DNA of 64,000 bases from an uncultured Bacteroidia bacterium. GTDB taxonomy: Bacteria > Bacteroidota > Bacteroidia > NS11-12g > UBA9320. The DNA is taken from contig CAJQIC010000020.1 of assembly GCA_905478335.1 (NCBI GenBank), positions 62,001-126,000 of the forward strand. Reading direction: 5' to 3'. The position numbers and the translations under genes were made by a program. Below, in pieces: positions 35,784 through 45,054 of the stretch. Under the pieces are notes generated by a model. The model saw only the letters and a list, made by a program, of their open reading frames with translations, was not told where the DNA came from and ran no database searches. Position 1 is the stretch's first letter, and each line of letters starts with the position of its first letter.

Positions 35784-37940
35784 ATGAAACCATCCATACT
35801 GTGTCTTTTACTCTATTGCTTTACAGCAACTTCGGCTCAAGTGCCAGATAACTTCAAACGGATTACATGTGCTGGGGAAATGCCAGAAGACTTTAAATCG
35901 GCCTTCAGTGATAAGTACAAACAGGACATATTGGCCAGTCAAAATGAAACGGATTTAAGCAGAAAAGAAGTTCAAGAATTTGCCGTTTTAACGAATTACC
36001 ATAATCATAACTTATTGACGGGAGGAAGCGTCTTGTATGGAGACCCAGTCTCTACTTATGCCAATGAAGTTTTAGATCTACTACTTGCTAAACAACCACA
36101 ATTACGCGAAAAACTTAGGGTGTATACGATCAAATCCAATCACGTGAATGCCTATTCTACCAATCAAGGTATACTATACATTACACTGGGTTTGGTTGGT
36201 AAAGTAAACAATGAAGCGCAGTTGGCGTATGTGCTGGCTCACGAAGTCAGTCATTATAACAATCAGCATGTTTTGCATGCCTTTGAAAATCAAAAAGACA
36301 TTTGGTCAAGAGGCGGCGGTTATAAAGATTTGAATGTGGAAGAGAAGCGGCTAACCACATATAAATACAGCAGGGAGTCGGAGTTTGAAGCGGATAAGGA
36401 AGCCCTAGACTACTATTTGCAGGCTGGATATTCAACAGATGAAATTTACACTGGTTTTGATGTGTTGCTGCATGGCTATTTACCAATAGCCGAACACAAA
36501 TACGACTGGGATTATTTGGAGAACGATAGTTTGACAATATCATCACACTACCTCATTGATTCAGTCGCTCAGATAAAAGATATGGACGATGTAGACGATG
36601 CGTTGCTGACCCATCCGAATATTCATAAACGAAAGGAAGCGGTTAGAGAGGACCTCAGCAGTAGGGACATATCAACAGGGAAATTACAGTTTGTGGTTAA
36701 GGATACGGCAGATTTTCAAGGACTTCAAGATTTGGTGCACTTCGAGATGTTAAATGCGTTTGTGCGTTCTGGTAACTATGGATCGGCCTTATATCATATT
36801 CAGATTTTGGAAAAACGGTTTCCTGAGCACAGCTTCCTTAAACGGATGAAGTTAATGTGTTGGTACGGGATGCTAAAGATGACTTCTAATCTGCAGAAAA
36901 CAACATACAGCACGGGGTATCGTAAAATTGAAGGGGAGCAACAAGCTGTGTACTATTTCGCTTCAAAAATGCCAAAACGAGGGATAAACATTTTAGCGAC
37001 AAAGTACATTTGGGAGAATACGAAGCCCAGCCCGACCGACAGTTTTGTAACCACGATACGTCGTCAGTCTTTGGAACACTTGGCTCAAACAGTGAAGAAG
37101 GATTTTTTAGTCGAAAACTACGGGTATAAGATTACGTCAACAGCCAAAAAGAAACGCAAACCGAAAAAATTGGACTTTTTGAAAATTGCTTTTGTAGAGC
37201 TATTCAAAGATTCAGCCTTTACTGTTGCTTACCGTCAAGCATATGACAAAGTAGAAACGGAGAAGGAAATTGAAGAAGAATACACTGATGACGGTAAACA
37301 GCTATCAGATAGCTATGTGCAAGGGGTATCTTCCCATTATGGTTTGTCGGATGTAGACAAATTACTTTTTCTGAGCCCAAAATTTTATCGCATTGACTTG
37401 CGAAAAGAATTGGATAAGCGATTGATTGCCTCAGACAAGCAGGCGACAGACTTAAACGAAAGAAGCAAGCGGTTATCAGAAATGGCTGGTGTGGACCTCA
37501 TTACCTTAGATAAGCCGTCTGCAACCAATAAGACCACGGATGCATTTAACGATTTTATGTTGATTCGAGATTGGCTCAGAGAGGAGGCGTTGTATGAAGG
37601 CGTTGGGTTTTACAGTTATTCAACAAATTACCTGGATGAAATTCGTCAAAAGTATGATACCGATTACTTAGGCTTAAATTATGTCTCGCTCTTTACAGAA
37701 AAGAACCAGTTTAACGGAACCTATTTCTTTTTATCGGTGATGTCATTATATGGGATTCCATTCTACTTATACTGGCAAATTAGGCCGCTACATAATTTGG
37801 ATTATGTATTTGTTGTTTTCGACCTTAAAAAAGGAGACGTTGGATTCTATGACCTCAAAACGTTTCCAGCAAAGTACAAAAGAGACGTCATCAACTCGCA
37901 TATGTATAATTCATTCAACCAACTAAATCGAAAAAGATGA
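35784..37940 (+). CDS. M48-family metalloprotease with TPR-like C-terminal region
   Basis: The 718-residue product has a signal peptide (ends TSAQVP) and no lipobox. The M48 catalytic site is intact: HEVSH at residues 153-157 binds zinc, and a third ligand is supplied by ESEFEAD near residue 200. The ~450 residues after the protease domain are helical and basic and are not recognised. Signal-peptide-bearing M48 proteins of the BepA/LoiP type degrade or assist outer-membrane proteins. The ATGA overlap with a barrel gene fits such a role, as an inference. Confidence 0.88.
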   Translation: MKPSILCLLLYCFTATSAQVPDNFKRITCAGEMPEDFKSAFSDKYKQDILASQNETDLSRKEVQEFAVLTNYHNHNLLTGGSVLYGDPVSTYANEVLDLLLAKQPQLREKLRVYTIKSNHVNAYSTNQGILYITLGLVGKVNNEAQLAYVLAHEVSHYNNQHVLHAFENQKDIWSRGGGYKDLNVEEKRLTTYKYSRESEFEADKEALDYYLQAGYSTDEIYTGFDVLLHGYLPIAEHKYDWDYLENDSLTISSHYLIDSVAQIKDMDDVDDALLTHPNIHKRKEAVREDLSSRDISTGKLQFVVKDTADFQGLQDLVHFEMLNAFVRSGNYGSALYHIQILEKRFPEHSFLKRMKLMCWYGMLKMTSNLQKTTYSTGYRKIEGEQQAVYYFASKMPKRGINILATKYIWENTKPSPTDSFVTTIRRQSLEHLAQTVKKDFLVENYGYKITSTAKKKRKPKKLDFLKIAFVELFKDSAFTVAYRQAYDKVETEKEIEEEYTDDGKQLSDSYVQGVSSHYGLSDVDKLLFLSPKFYRIDLRKELDKRLIASDKQATDLNERSKRLSEMAGVDLITLDKPSATNKTTDAFNDFMLIRDWLREEALYEGVGFYSYSTNYLDEIRQKYDTDYLGLNYVSLFTEKNQFNGTYFFLSVMSLYGIPFYLYWQIRPLHNLDYVFVVFDLKKGDVGFYDLKTFPAKYKRDVINSHMYNSFNQLNRKR

Positions 37941-38725
37941 GATTTACACTGATACTGATTGTATTCGTCGGCCTATCAACAACCGCAAAATCTCAGAAAC
38001 CAGTCGTGTCTGGTTATTTGGGTAAAACCAATTACGCCATGGTTAAGTTTAATACAGGACTTCGGTTTGAGCACCCAGAAAAATGGAAAAAGAACAACGA
38101 AGTATCGTCAGACTACTTCACAGGCGTGGATTTTAAATCGGAGTTTGAAATGACCTACGGGCACATTTTTTCAAATCGTTTTATTGTCGAAGGACTTGTA
38201 GGGTTTAACACTACTTCCGTTGATCTCAACAATATGAGTTCAGCCTTCGAATACAGTTTTCCTTCTGGGTTTCAATCTGAGTATTTCAACTATTTTGGTT
38301 ACCCAAAAATTACCGACGTTTATGGAGGGATTAATACGAAATTCTATAGAAGAAAGAAAGGTGCTTTAGCTCCCATAGGCGTTTATTATGGACTTGGGCT
38401 AAACTACCATTCGTACAAGGTTCATTTGGATCACATTACTGCTCAAATTAGAGATTATGATTTAAACCGAGTAATTGCTACACAGATCAATTATGGGACG
38501 TTTACATACAATCTCGTGGAGCTCAATGGGTCATTTGGTGCAACGAGTGCTTTAACGGACTTCTTACTTCTAGACCTTGGTTTTTCGGTTGGATGGGTGT
38601 TTGCAGGCGCCAATTATTATGAAAATACCATCCCGGAAGAAGCCGGATTTGATTCAGGACTTCTAGAAATGCTCCAATTGTACCAAATCGGAAAAGTAAA
38701 AATTGGGTTGGCGTATTTGTTCTAA
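37937..38725 (+). CDS. small outer-membrane beta-barrel-like protein
   Basis: The 262-residue product has a signal peptide (ends TAKSQ). It then has alternating aromatic strands and turns (GVYYGLGLNYHSYKV, LLLDLGFSVGWVFAGANYYE) and ends in KVKIGLAYLF, a C-terminal Phe with a beta-signal-like pattern for BAM. It is translated with the M48 protease through an ATGA overlap. Its stop abuts that of the convergent DUF4175 gene. Confidence 0.65.
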   Translation: MRFTLILIVFVGLSTTAKSQKPVVSGYLGKTNYAMVKFNTGLRFEHPEKWKKNNEVSSDYFTGVDFKSEFEMTYGHIFSNRFIVEGLVGFNTTSVDLNNMSSAFEYSFPSGFQSEYFNYFGYPKITDVYGGINTKFYRRKKGALAPIGVYYGLGLNYHSYKVHLDHITAQIRDYDLNRVIATQINYGTFTYNLVELNGSFGATSALTDFLLLDLGFSVGWVFAGANYYENTIPEEAGFDSGLLEMLQLYQIGKVKIGLAYLF

Positions 38726-41700
38726 CTATTCGTCAATAGTTTCAAAATACTCGCGCACTTTGTTTTTGTAATACGGGGCTAAATCAGGTGGCAAGGTTTT
38801 TAGTAACTCTTGCTCCTTGTCTTTTTGCTTTAAGTATTCTTCAACACTAGGAGGGAGTTTGCGCTGTTCGTCTTGTCCTTCGTTGGATTTCCTTTTGTTG
38901 TCTTGTTCTTGCTTTCGCTCTGCTTTTTCGTGTTCTAACAACCGCGTCAATATGTTCTGTTGTTTCTTCAACACATTGGGGTTAAGTCGCTTATTGTAAA
39001 GGTCTTTCTCTAGGTCGTCCATCATTTTTTCTGTCTTACCTAGGTTGCCTAGTTTTTGACCATTGCCTTCTTTATCCAGTTGCTTCTTTAATTCTTTAAG
39101 CTTCTTTCTAATCGCGGCTTGTTGTGCAGCTGCCTTTGCAAATTGCATGCTTGAAGGTTTGCCACCTTCTTTTTGCTGCTTGCCCATTTGTTCAAGCTGT
39201 TTTTTAAGCGACTCTTGCATTTCGCGCATGGACTTTGCTCCTCCGGGTTTTTTGTTTTGTCCAGGTTTAGAACACGAACCGCTACCGGGCTTGCTTTTCA
39301 TTTGCTGCTGCATCTGATCCAAGGAGTTCTCTAACATTAAAGCAAGGTTATTCATGCTGGTCATCACATACTGTTGGTAGTTAATTACCAAGTAAGTGTT
39401 GCGTTCACCCAACTGGTAAATCGTTTTCTCAAGGTTATTGTTAACCAAACCAATTTCTTTATTTATGAAGTGCTCAACTTGCTTGACGCGTTTACTCAAC
39501 GCAAATAATGAATCTTCAATAATTTTGGTATCGTCTTTAATCTTTTTCTGTTGTTGACCCAATTCCACATACTTCGGGTTGTATACGCGTGTTTCCTTGA
39601 ATTCTCCCATGAGGGCTTCTTGATCCTTGCTGACTTGAACAAGGTTGTCTAGAATGCCGCGTAGGGTATTGTAATCCTCCATTTGTTGCTGTTTCATGGC
39701 AGCCTCCATTTGCATGTTAAGCTCCTGCGCCATTTTTTTCAATTCTTCAGCTGCTTTTTTCTGACTCTGACCTGCTTGAGATTTCTGCCCTTTGCTTAAC
39801 TTATCTTCACTTTCTTTTTGCTCTTTGTCGACATTTTCTTTTTCAGCGTCAAGTTTTTTTGGATCGATTTTAAGGGATTTCTCGAGGTCCTTGTTTTTCT
39901 TATCTATGTCTTCCAAGTCTTTCTTGATGTCTTCGAATTTTTCAGACAGTTTTTCTTGTTCTTTTTTAATGTCTTCTGCTGATTTATTGTCTTTTTCAGA
40001 CTCCTTGGACAGCTCATCTTGATCTTTTGCTAATTCGTCTAGTTTGTCAACAGTTTCTTGAACCTTTTTTTCTAGCTGTAGCTGCTTCAGTTGTTCCAGC
40101 ATTCTATCCAATTGCTTTTTAACATCCTTATCAGTCATTTTAAGTTCATCAAGCTGCTCCATCAGTTGGTCTTTCTGATTTTTCTCCATCAGGGATTCGA
40201 TTTTTTCCATCAACTCCCTCATCTTTTCATCCATGACTTCGTCAAACAAGTCTTCAATTTGTTCTTGTTTGTTGAGGATGTCTTGATCAAGCTGTTTGAA
40301 TTCTTTTTCTGAGTTATTGTTATCCGTGTTTTCCTTAACAACCTTCTCTAACTGCTTCTCAAGTTCTTTATGGTTTTCTAATAATGATTTAATTTTCTTT
40401 TTATCCTCCCAAGTAAGTTCCTTTTTTTCGGTTAGTTTCCTTTCAAGATCTGATAAATCTTTCTCCAGTGACTCAACGTCATTCTTTCGCTCAGAGAGGT
40501 CGTCTTTTATTTTTTCTGTAGTCTTTTCGACCGATTCATTAATTTGATTTAGACTAGGTGCCGCAAAAACTTGTGGAGTTGTTTTGGTTGACTTGCTGCC
40601 ATATACACCGTCATTATCCCATACTTCAAAATAGTATTCTAATTTGTCTTCGGGCTGGATATCAAGTTCGTTCAGGTCCCAAAAGTGATAGAAGCCTTGT
40701 TTTTTCCTCGCACGATCAATGGAAACGGCAACTGATTTGCCGGTACCTTTCTTTTGCTCATCCTTAGAGTCAACAAATTTAAAGTGAAACATCAACCTGT
40801 TGAATCCATAGTCGTCGTTGATTTGACCAACCATATAAATGGTCTTTTTACTGTTGGTGTCGGGCTTTTCTTCCATTTTAATTTCGGGATAGTTATCCGA
40901 AATCATTTGAATATTAAATTCCATGGAATCACCTGATTCGACCTCGGCATTGGACGTTTTGACTAAAATTTTTGCCGATTTGAGAATTCTATCAACCCAT
41001 TTAAAAACATCACCATTCTTAGTTGATTTGCCTTGTTTGTCATCTGTTTTGAATACAGCGTTAAGCGCACTCTTGGTATGCAGTTTCCATGAAACTTCGG
41101 TTCCTGCTGGAACGGTTAACTCAGCAGTATTTTTTACCCTTTCGTCTTTAAGTCCGGTATAAGCAGGGTAATCTAAAAACGTTTCGAAATTGAGCAAGGT
41201 TGGTTTGGGTATCGCATTTAATCTAAACGCCTGGCTTTCAAAACCACCAGCTCTAAAGTTGAAATCCGTCGTTTCTGTTATGCGTTTGACGAAATACGAG
41301 AAAGAGCCTTGTTTGTTTTTTTTCATTTTAAACTCATTACCACCTAAGGTGATATAAGCGTCGTTTGGAATGACATCTCCTACCGTATTCATTGTGATTT
41401 CTACAGGGGAGTTTTGTAAAACATCCAATCCATCCATGGCCAATTTGAACTCGAATGGTGCTTGTTCAACGAAATGTGTATTGTATCTAACGAGTCGTTT
41501 TGTGCTATCCGTAAATCCTTGATTTACAGCGACAAGTATGCCAAATATTAACAGTGGTAATACAGCGTACTTCACATATTTACGGTTTGTTCGAAAGTCA
41601 ACCGCGTTTTGAAAAGGTATAGGTTTTAACTCTTCTGTTTTTTGCTCGATAGCCGCTTTGAGTAAGGTGTTATTCGATGCGTTTTCCCCAAGTTGTAAGG

Positions 41701-42034
41701 TGTTGAGTAGTTTGTCTTTAATCTCAGGGAAATGAACTCCGACGATGTTTGCGGCCTCGTTATAACCCAATCGATCACCTAATTTGTACAACTTCAATAA
41801 AGGCAGTACGACGAATCGAATTAATATAAATAAGCAAAAACCACTCAGTGTTAAAAATAGAAACGTACGTGTGCGAATGCTAAAGTGACCAAAATGCTCT
41901 AACAAGCTAGCAATTAACAAGCCACTAACAATTCCACCTACAACCCAAAGAGATCCTCTGAGTAGTCTGTTTTTGTAATACTTTCGAATGAAAGCATCTA
42001 GTTTTTCTATAAGAATGTTTGAAGCGTTTTTCAC
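38726..42034 (-). CDS. DUF4175-family membrane protein with long coiled coil
   Basis: The 1102-residue product has two N-terminal transmembrane helices (residues ~28-48 and ~56-78) and one near 152-170. A beta-rich periplasmic region spans ~185-500 and includes FLDYPAYTG, seen in DUF4175. Then come ~450 residues of highly charged Lys/Glu/Gln coiled coil and a basic, glycine-lysine-rich tail. DUF4175 proteins are common in Bacteroidota, but their function is not known to me. The length and topology suggest an envelope-spanning scaffold. It is probably co-transcribed with the SPOR-like gene upstream, 38 bases away. Confidence 0.75.
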   Translation of the reverse strand: MKNASNILIEKLDAFIRKYYKNRLLRGSLWVVGGIVSGLLIASLLEHFGHFSIRTRTFLFLTLSGFCLFILIRFVVLPLLKLYKLGDRLGYNEAANIVGVHFPEIKDKLLNTLQLGENASNNTLLKAAIEQKTEELKPIPFQNAVDFRTNRKYVKYAVLPLLIFGILVAVNQGFTDSTKRLVRYNTHFVEQAPFEFKLAMDGLDVLQNSPVEITMNTVGDVIPNDAYITLGGNEFKMKKNKQGSFSYFVKRITETTDFNFRAGGFESQAFRLNAIPKPTLLNFETFLDYPAYTGLKDERVKNTAELTVPAGTEVSWKLHTKSALNAVFKTDDKQGKSTKNGDVFKWVDRILKSAKILVKTSNAEVESGDSMEFNIQMISDNYPEIKMEEKPDTNSKKTIYMVGQINDDYGFNRLMFHFKFVDSKDEQKKGTGKSVAVSIDRARKKQGFYHFWDLNELDIQPEDKLEYYFEVWDNDGVYGSKSTKTTPQVFAAPSLNQINESVEKTTEKIKDDLSERKNDVESLEKDLSDLERKLTEKKELTWEDKKKIKSLLENHKELEKQLEKVVKENTDNNNSEKEFKQLDQDILNKQEQIEDLFDEVMDEKMRELMEKIESLMEKNQKDQLMEQLDELKMTDKDVKKQLDRMLEQLKQLQLEKKVQETVDKLDELAKDQDELSKESEKDNKSAEDIKKEQEKLSEKFEDIKKDLEDIDKKNKDLEKSLKIDPKKLDAEKENVDKEQKESEDKLSKGQKSQAGQSQKKAAEELKKMAQELNMQMEAAMKQQQMEDYNTLRGILDNLVQVSKDQEALMGEFKETRVYNPKYVELGQQQKKIKDDTKIIEDSLFALSKRVKQVEHFINKEIGLVNNNLEKTIYQLGERNTYLVINYQQYVMTSMNNLALMLENSLDQMQQQMKSKPGSGSCSKPGQNKKPGGAKSMREMQESLKKQLEQMGKQQKEGGKPSSMQFAKAAAQQAAIRKKLKELKKQLDKEGNGQKLGNLGKTEKMMDDLEKDLYNKRLNPNVLKKQQNILTRLLEHEKAERKQEQDNKRKSNEGQDEQRKLPPSVEEYLKQKDKEQELLKTLPPDLAPYYKNKVREYFETIDE

Positions 42035-42072
42035 TATAGTTAGTACCTTGAAAAGAGTAACGGTAAATGTAG

Positions 42073-42714
42073 CTAATTATTTTGGGACTGAGCTATTGCA
42101 AGTGCTTCCTTAAACGTCATAATTTCGCCATCTACTCGTCCAAGTAAATACAAGTGTTTTAACCCCATTTTCTTCAAATCATTCTCAAAAAGAAGGGCTT
42201 TTTTAAACGACTTAAATCGACCAAGTACTAACTTGTCTCGTTCGTCGTATTCGGCTGAAATCAATTTGCCTAGTTCTTTTTTATACTGTTGTAAATCAAA
42301 GTCACCTTCAAAGTCCATATGTACTTCAAAGTATATGCCTTCTGAAGCATCAAAATTTTCTTTTAGAAGGTCGTTGGATAACTCCACTTTGGCTAACAAT
42401 AAGGACAAACTGTCGTTGGCTTGAAGAGCGTTTTCTAATGATTGTTTTAATGAAATGTTTGACTGGCTGGTGAGCAATTCGTTGTTTTCGGAGTTCAACT
42501 TCTTCAATCTTACCTGCTGAGAAAAAGACCAAGCGATACAGGCAAGTAAACCAATACTTAATAGAATGGTAAACCGTTTAAATTGCTTTGCTTTTAACTT
42601 GTCAAGTTCTTTTAAATAAGACGACTCTTTTGGTGATTGAATGTCGCCATCTATCGCAAATTTTGTATTTTTTTTTGATGATTGAGCGCTCAACTTTCGC
42701 GTAATTAGTCCCAT
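42073..42714 (-). CDS. single-pass membrane protein with SPOR-like C-terminal domain
   Basis: The 213-residue product has a basic cytoplasmic N-terminus (~45 residues) and one transmembrane helix (FTILLSIGLLACIAWSF). A coiled coil (~70-120) precedes a C-terminal ~80-residue domain (GIYFEVHMDFEGDF, then VLGRFKSFKKALLFENDL, MGLKHLYLLGRV). Its strand-helix-strand-helix pattern resembles SPOR peptidoglycan-binding domains. The family match is by pattern only. It lies directly upstream of the DUF4175 gene on the same strand. Confidence 0.55.
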   Translation of the reverse strand: MGLITRKLSAQSSKKNTKFAIDGDIQSPKESSYLKELDKLKAKQFKRFTILLSIGLLACIAWSFSQQVRLKKLNSENNELLTSQSNISLKQSLENALQANDSLSLLLAKVELSNDLLKENFDASEGIYFEVHMDFEGDFDLQQYKKELGKLISAEYDERDKLVLGRFKSFKKALLFENDLKKMGLKHLYLLGRVDGEIMTFKEALAIAQSQNN

Positions 42715-42819
42715 GCAATTATGAGGATTTAATTACAGAATATGGTAATTTAAGTACTACTTTCGTATATAACGGTATGATTGTTGAAGTACGATAAACA
42801 CACGAACAAGATACAAAAA

Positions 42820-43296
42820 ATGAAAAAAGGATTCTTAGCATTTGGCTTTTTGACAGTACTAACCCTACTCGCATTTACAACAGACGAAGAGAAATTACAA
42901 TGGCAACATTGGAATGATGGTTTCTCAAAAGCAAAGTCTGAAAACAAGATTGCGCTGATTGATACATATACAGATTGGTGCGGTTGGTGCAAAAAAATGG
43001 ATAGAGATACCTATGCCAAAAAAAGTATAGTCGACAAGATAAATGCGAACTTTATTCCAATCAAGTTTAATCCAGAATTAGCTGGACAATACACGGTTGG
43101 AGATACAAGTTATGATGGTCGTACATTGTTGGCAGCCTTGAATAGTGGTAAGAGTAGTGGTTATCCAACGACGTTCTTTTATTTACCTAAACAAAACAAA
43201 ATGTTCCAATATCCAGGATACATGAACGAGACACAATTCGGTGAGTTGTTGGATAAATTGGCTCAAGCACACAACGGTACTGAAACAGAAAATTAA
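42820..43296 (+). CDS. thioredoxin-fold protein, periplasmic
   Basis: The product is 158 residues from ATG 42820; the ORF opens at a TTG at 42781, which would put a charged stretch before the signal. An N-terminal signal (FLAFGFLTVLTLLAFTT) is followed by a thioredoxin domain with DTYTDWCGWCKKMD. The CxxC is CGWC, as in the DUF255/thioredoxin_7 group. The cis-Pro loop is GYPTTFFY. It is probably a disulfide oxidoreductase or a redox chaperone in the periplasm. It lies 11 bases before rlmD. Confidence 0.85.
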   Translation: MKKGFLAFGFLTVLTLLAFTTDEEKLQWQHWNDGFSKAKSENKIALIDTYTDWCGWCKKMDRDTYAKKSIVDKINANFIPIKFNPELAGQYTVGDTSYDGRTLLAALNSGKSSGYPTTFFYLPKQNKMFQYPGYMNETQFGELLDKLAQAHNGTETEN

Positions 43297-43307
43297 ACAG
43301 TTATTTC

Positions 43308-44717
43308 TTGAAGATTAGGAAGTTTTACGGCAAGCTGCTAGAAAATATTACCATTGAATCAGCAGGTGCCGAGGGCAATTGTATTGCTCGGTGGGAAGGG
43401 AAAGTTGTATTCGTTAAAAACGCAGTACCAGGAGACGTCTGTGACCTCAAGGTCATAGGTAAAAAGAAAAAATTTCTACTTGGCGAAATTGTAAAGTTAC
43501 ATGCGTCTGGACCAGGACGTATAGAGCCATTTTGCGAGCACTTTGGTTCGTGTGGTGGATGTAAATGGCAGCAGATGGAATATGCTGATCAACTTGCATT
43601 TAAAACCCAACAGGTAAAAGACGCTTTTGATCGTATCGGAAAAGTAGAGTATGATGAAGTGCCTTTGGCATTAGGCAGTGCAAATACCAAGCGCTATCGA
43701 AATAAAATGGAATACACCTACAGCCATAGCCGTTGGTTAACACGCGAGCAATTGGCCGAGACAGAATTTATTGAAGAATCGGGGTTAGGGTTTCATGTTC
43801 CAAAACGATACGACAAAATAGTACATATTGAGAAGTGTCATCTGCAGGATGATTATGCGAATCAAATCAGGAATTGGTGCTACGCATATGCGAAAGAGCA
43901 GGACATAAGTTTTTACGATGCGCGTAAACAAGAAGGGATGTTGCGGAATTTGATGTTACGCAATACGAAAGACGGTGCTTGGATGGTTTTGCAAACCTTT
44001 CGGTACAATCAACCAGAGGTAATTGAACCTATGATGGAAGGCCTTCGAAAAAACTTCCCCAATATTAAGTCACTTCTGTTCTCGGTAAATGAAAAAGTCA
44101 ACGACAGCTTGTACGATTTGAATATTGAGTTGCATAACGGAGAGCCGTACCTCACAGAAGTATTGCATGACCTGACGTTTAAGATTAGGCCAAAGTCTTT
44201 TTTTCAGACAAACCCAAAACAGGCAGAGTTACTTTATAGCACAGCATTGCAATTTGCAGATTTAAGCGGAGATGAAAATGTCTACGATTTGTATTGTGGA
44301 ACTGGAACGATTTCTCTTTTCTTAGCGAAAGCCTGCAAACAGGTTGTGGGCATAGAAAGTGTGCCTCAAGCGATAGAGGATGCCAGTGAAAATGCAGAAG
44401 TCAATTCAATCGGGAATTGCACCTTTGTCGTTGGCGACATGAAGGATGAATTAAATGACGCATTTACAGACAAACACGGCAAGCCAAACGTCATTGTTAC
44501 TGACCCACCGCGGGCTGGTATGCACGGCGACGTTGTGCAACAAATACTAAAATTGGCGCCTGAAAAAGTGGTATATGTTAGCTGTAATCCAGCAACTCAA
44601 GCCAGAGATTTAGATTTAATGCGCGAGGGATATGAGGTTGCAAAAATTCAACCGGTAGATATGTTTCCGCATACCCATCATGTTGAAAATGTGGTGTTGT
44701 TACGAAGAAAGGACTAA
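43308..44717 (+). CDS. rlmD: 23S rRNA (uracil-1939-C5)-methyltransferase RlmD-like
   Basis: The 469-residue product is a RumA/TrmA-family RNA methyltransferase. It has an N-terminal TRAM-like domain (ITIESAGAEGNCIAR), a 4Fe-4S cysteine set (CEHFGSCGGCKWQQ and a later CHLQ), the SAM-binding segment NVYDLYCGTGTISLFLA, and the catalytic motif VSCNPATQARDL. No ATG exists near the start and TTG 43308 is used; the first ATG would remove the TRAM domain and part of the iron-sulfur site. RlmD and its paralogue RlmC cannot be told apart by eye. Confidence 0.9.
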   Translation: MKIRKFYGKLLENITIESAGAEGNCIARWEGKVVFVKNAVPGDVCDLKVIGKKKKFLLGEIVKLHASGPGRIEPFCEHFGSCGGCKWQQMEYADQLAFKTQQVKDAFDRIGKVEYDEVPLALGSANTKRYRNKMEYTYSHSRWLTREQLAETEFIEESGLGFHVPKRYDKIVHIEKCHLQDDYANQIRNWCYAYAKEQDISFYDARKQEGMLRNLMLRNTKDGAWMVLQTFRYNQPEVIEPMMEGLRKNFPNIKSLLFSVNEKVNDSLYDLNIELHNGEPYLTEVLHDLTFKIRPKSFFQTNPKQAELLYSTALQFADLSGDENVYDLYCGTGTISLFLAKACKQVVGIESVPQAIEDASENAEVNSIGNCTFVVGDMKDELNDAFTDKHGKPNVIVTDPPRAGMHGDVVQQILKLAPEKVVYVSCNPATQARDLDLMREGYEVAKIQPVDMFPHTHHVENVVLLRRKD

Positions 44718-44974
44718 CTCCAAATGTTTACTTTTCGAGGACGCGCTTTTTCTACTTCAATGGTTTGACCATTGATTTCTTTTCCATTTAGTTCCTCAAT
44801 CGCTTTTTCCGCTTCTTTGTCATCTGGCATTTCGACAAAGCCAACCCCTTTGTGCTCACCAGTTACTCTGTCGTAAACAACTTTGGTGTAATCCACTTCG
44901 CCACATTTTGTGAATAGAATTTCAAGGTAGTAGGCGTTTACAGATTCTGGTAGATTTTTTACAACGATATTCAT
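44714..44974 (-). CDS. small RRM RNA-binding protein
   Basis: The product is 86 residues from ATG 44974; the ORF continues to 45013, but the added residues do not belong to the fold. It has one RRM: RNP2 is IVVKNLPE and RNP1 is KGVGFVEM. Small single-RRM proteins of this type are abundant in Bacteroidota, where they are thought to act on mRNA or as post-transcriptional regulators. Its stop overlaps that of rlmD in CTAA. Confidence 0.93.
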   Translation of the reverse strand: MNIVVKNLPESVNAYYLEILFTKCGEVDYTKVVYDRVTGEHKGVGFVEMPDDKEAEKAIEELNGKEINGQTIEVEKARPRKVNIWS

Positions 44975-45040
44975 TAAGGTAAATAGATTTTTAAGCAAAT
45001 TAAGGGATTTCATAGGATAAACAGAACCATAAAAACCAAT

Positions 45041-45048
45041 TACTTTTG
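45041..45048 (+). promoter_or_regulatory. -7 element giving a near-leaderless glycosyltransferase mRNA
   Basis: TACTTTTG matches TANNTTTG exactly and ends six bases before the ATG at 45055, so the mRNA should have almost no 5' leader. No -33 TTTG lies at 19-21 bases. Confidence 0.5.
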
Positions 45049-45054
45049 CCGTCG

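Noticed and set aside
39792-40547. Ser/Phe/Leu-rich ORFs on the plus strand opposite the coiled-coil part of the DUF4175 gene
   Set aside because: They are antisense shadows of Lys/Glu-rich codons (which read as Phe/Leu/Ser on the other strand), with no promoter or family similarity.
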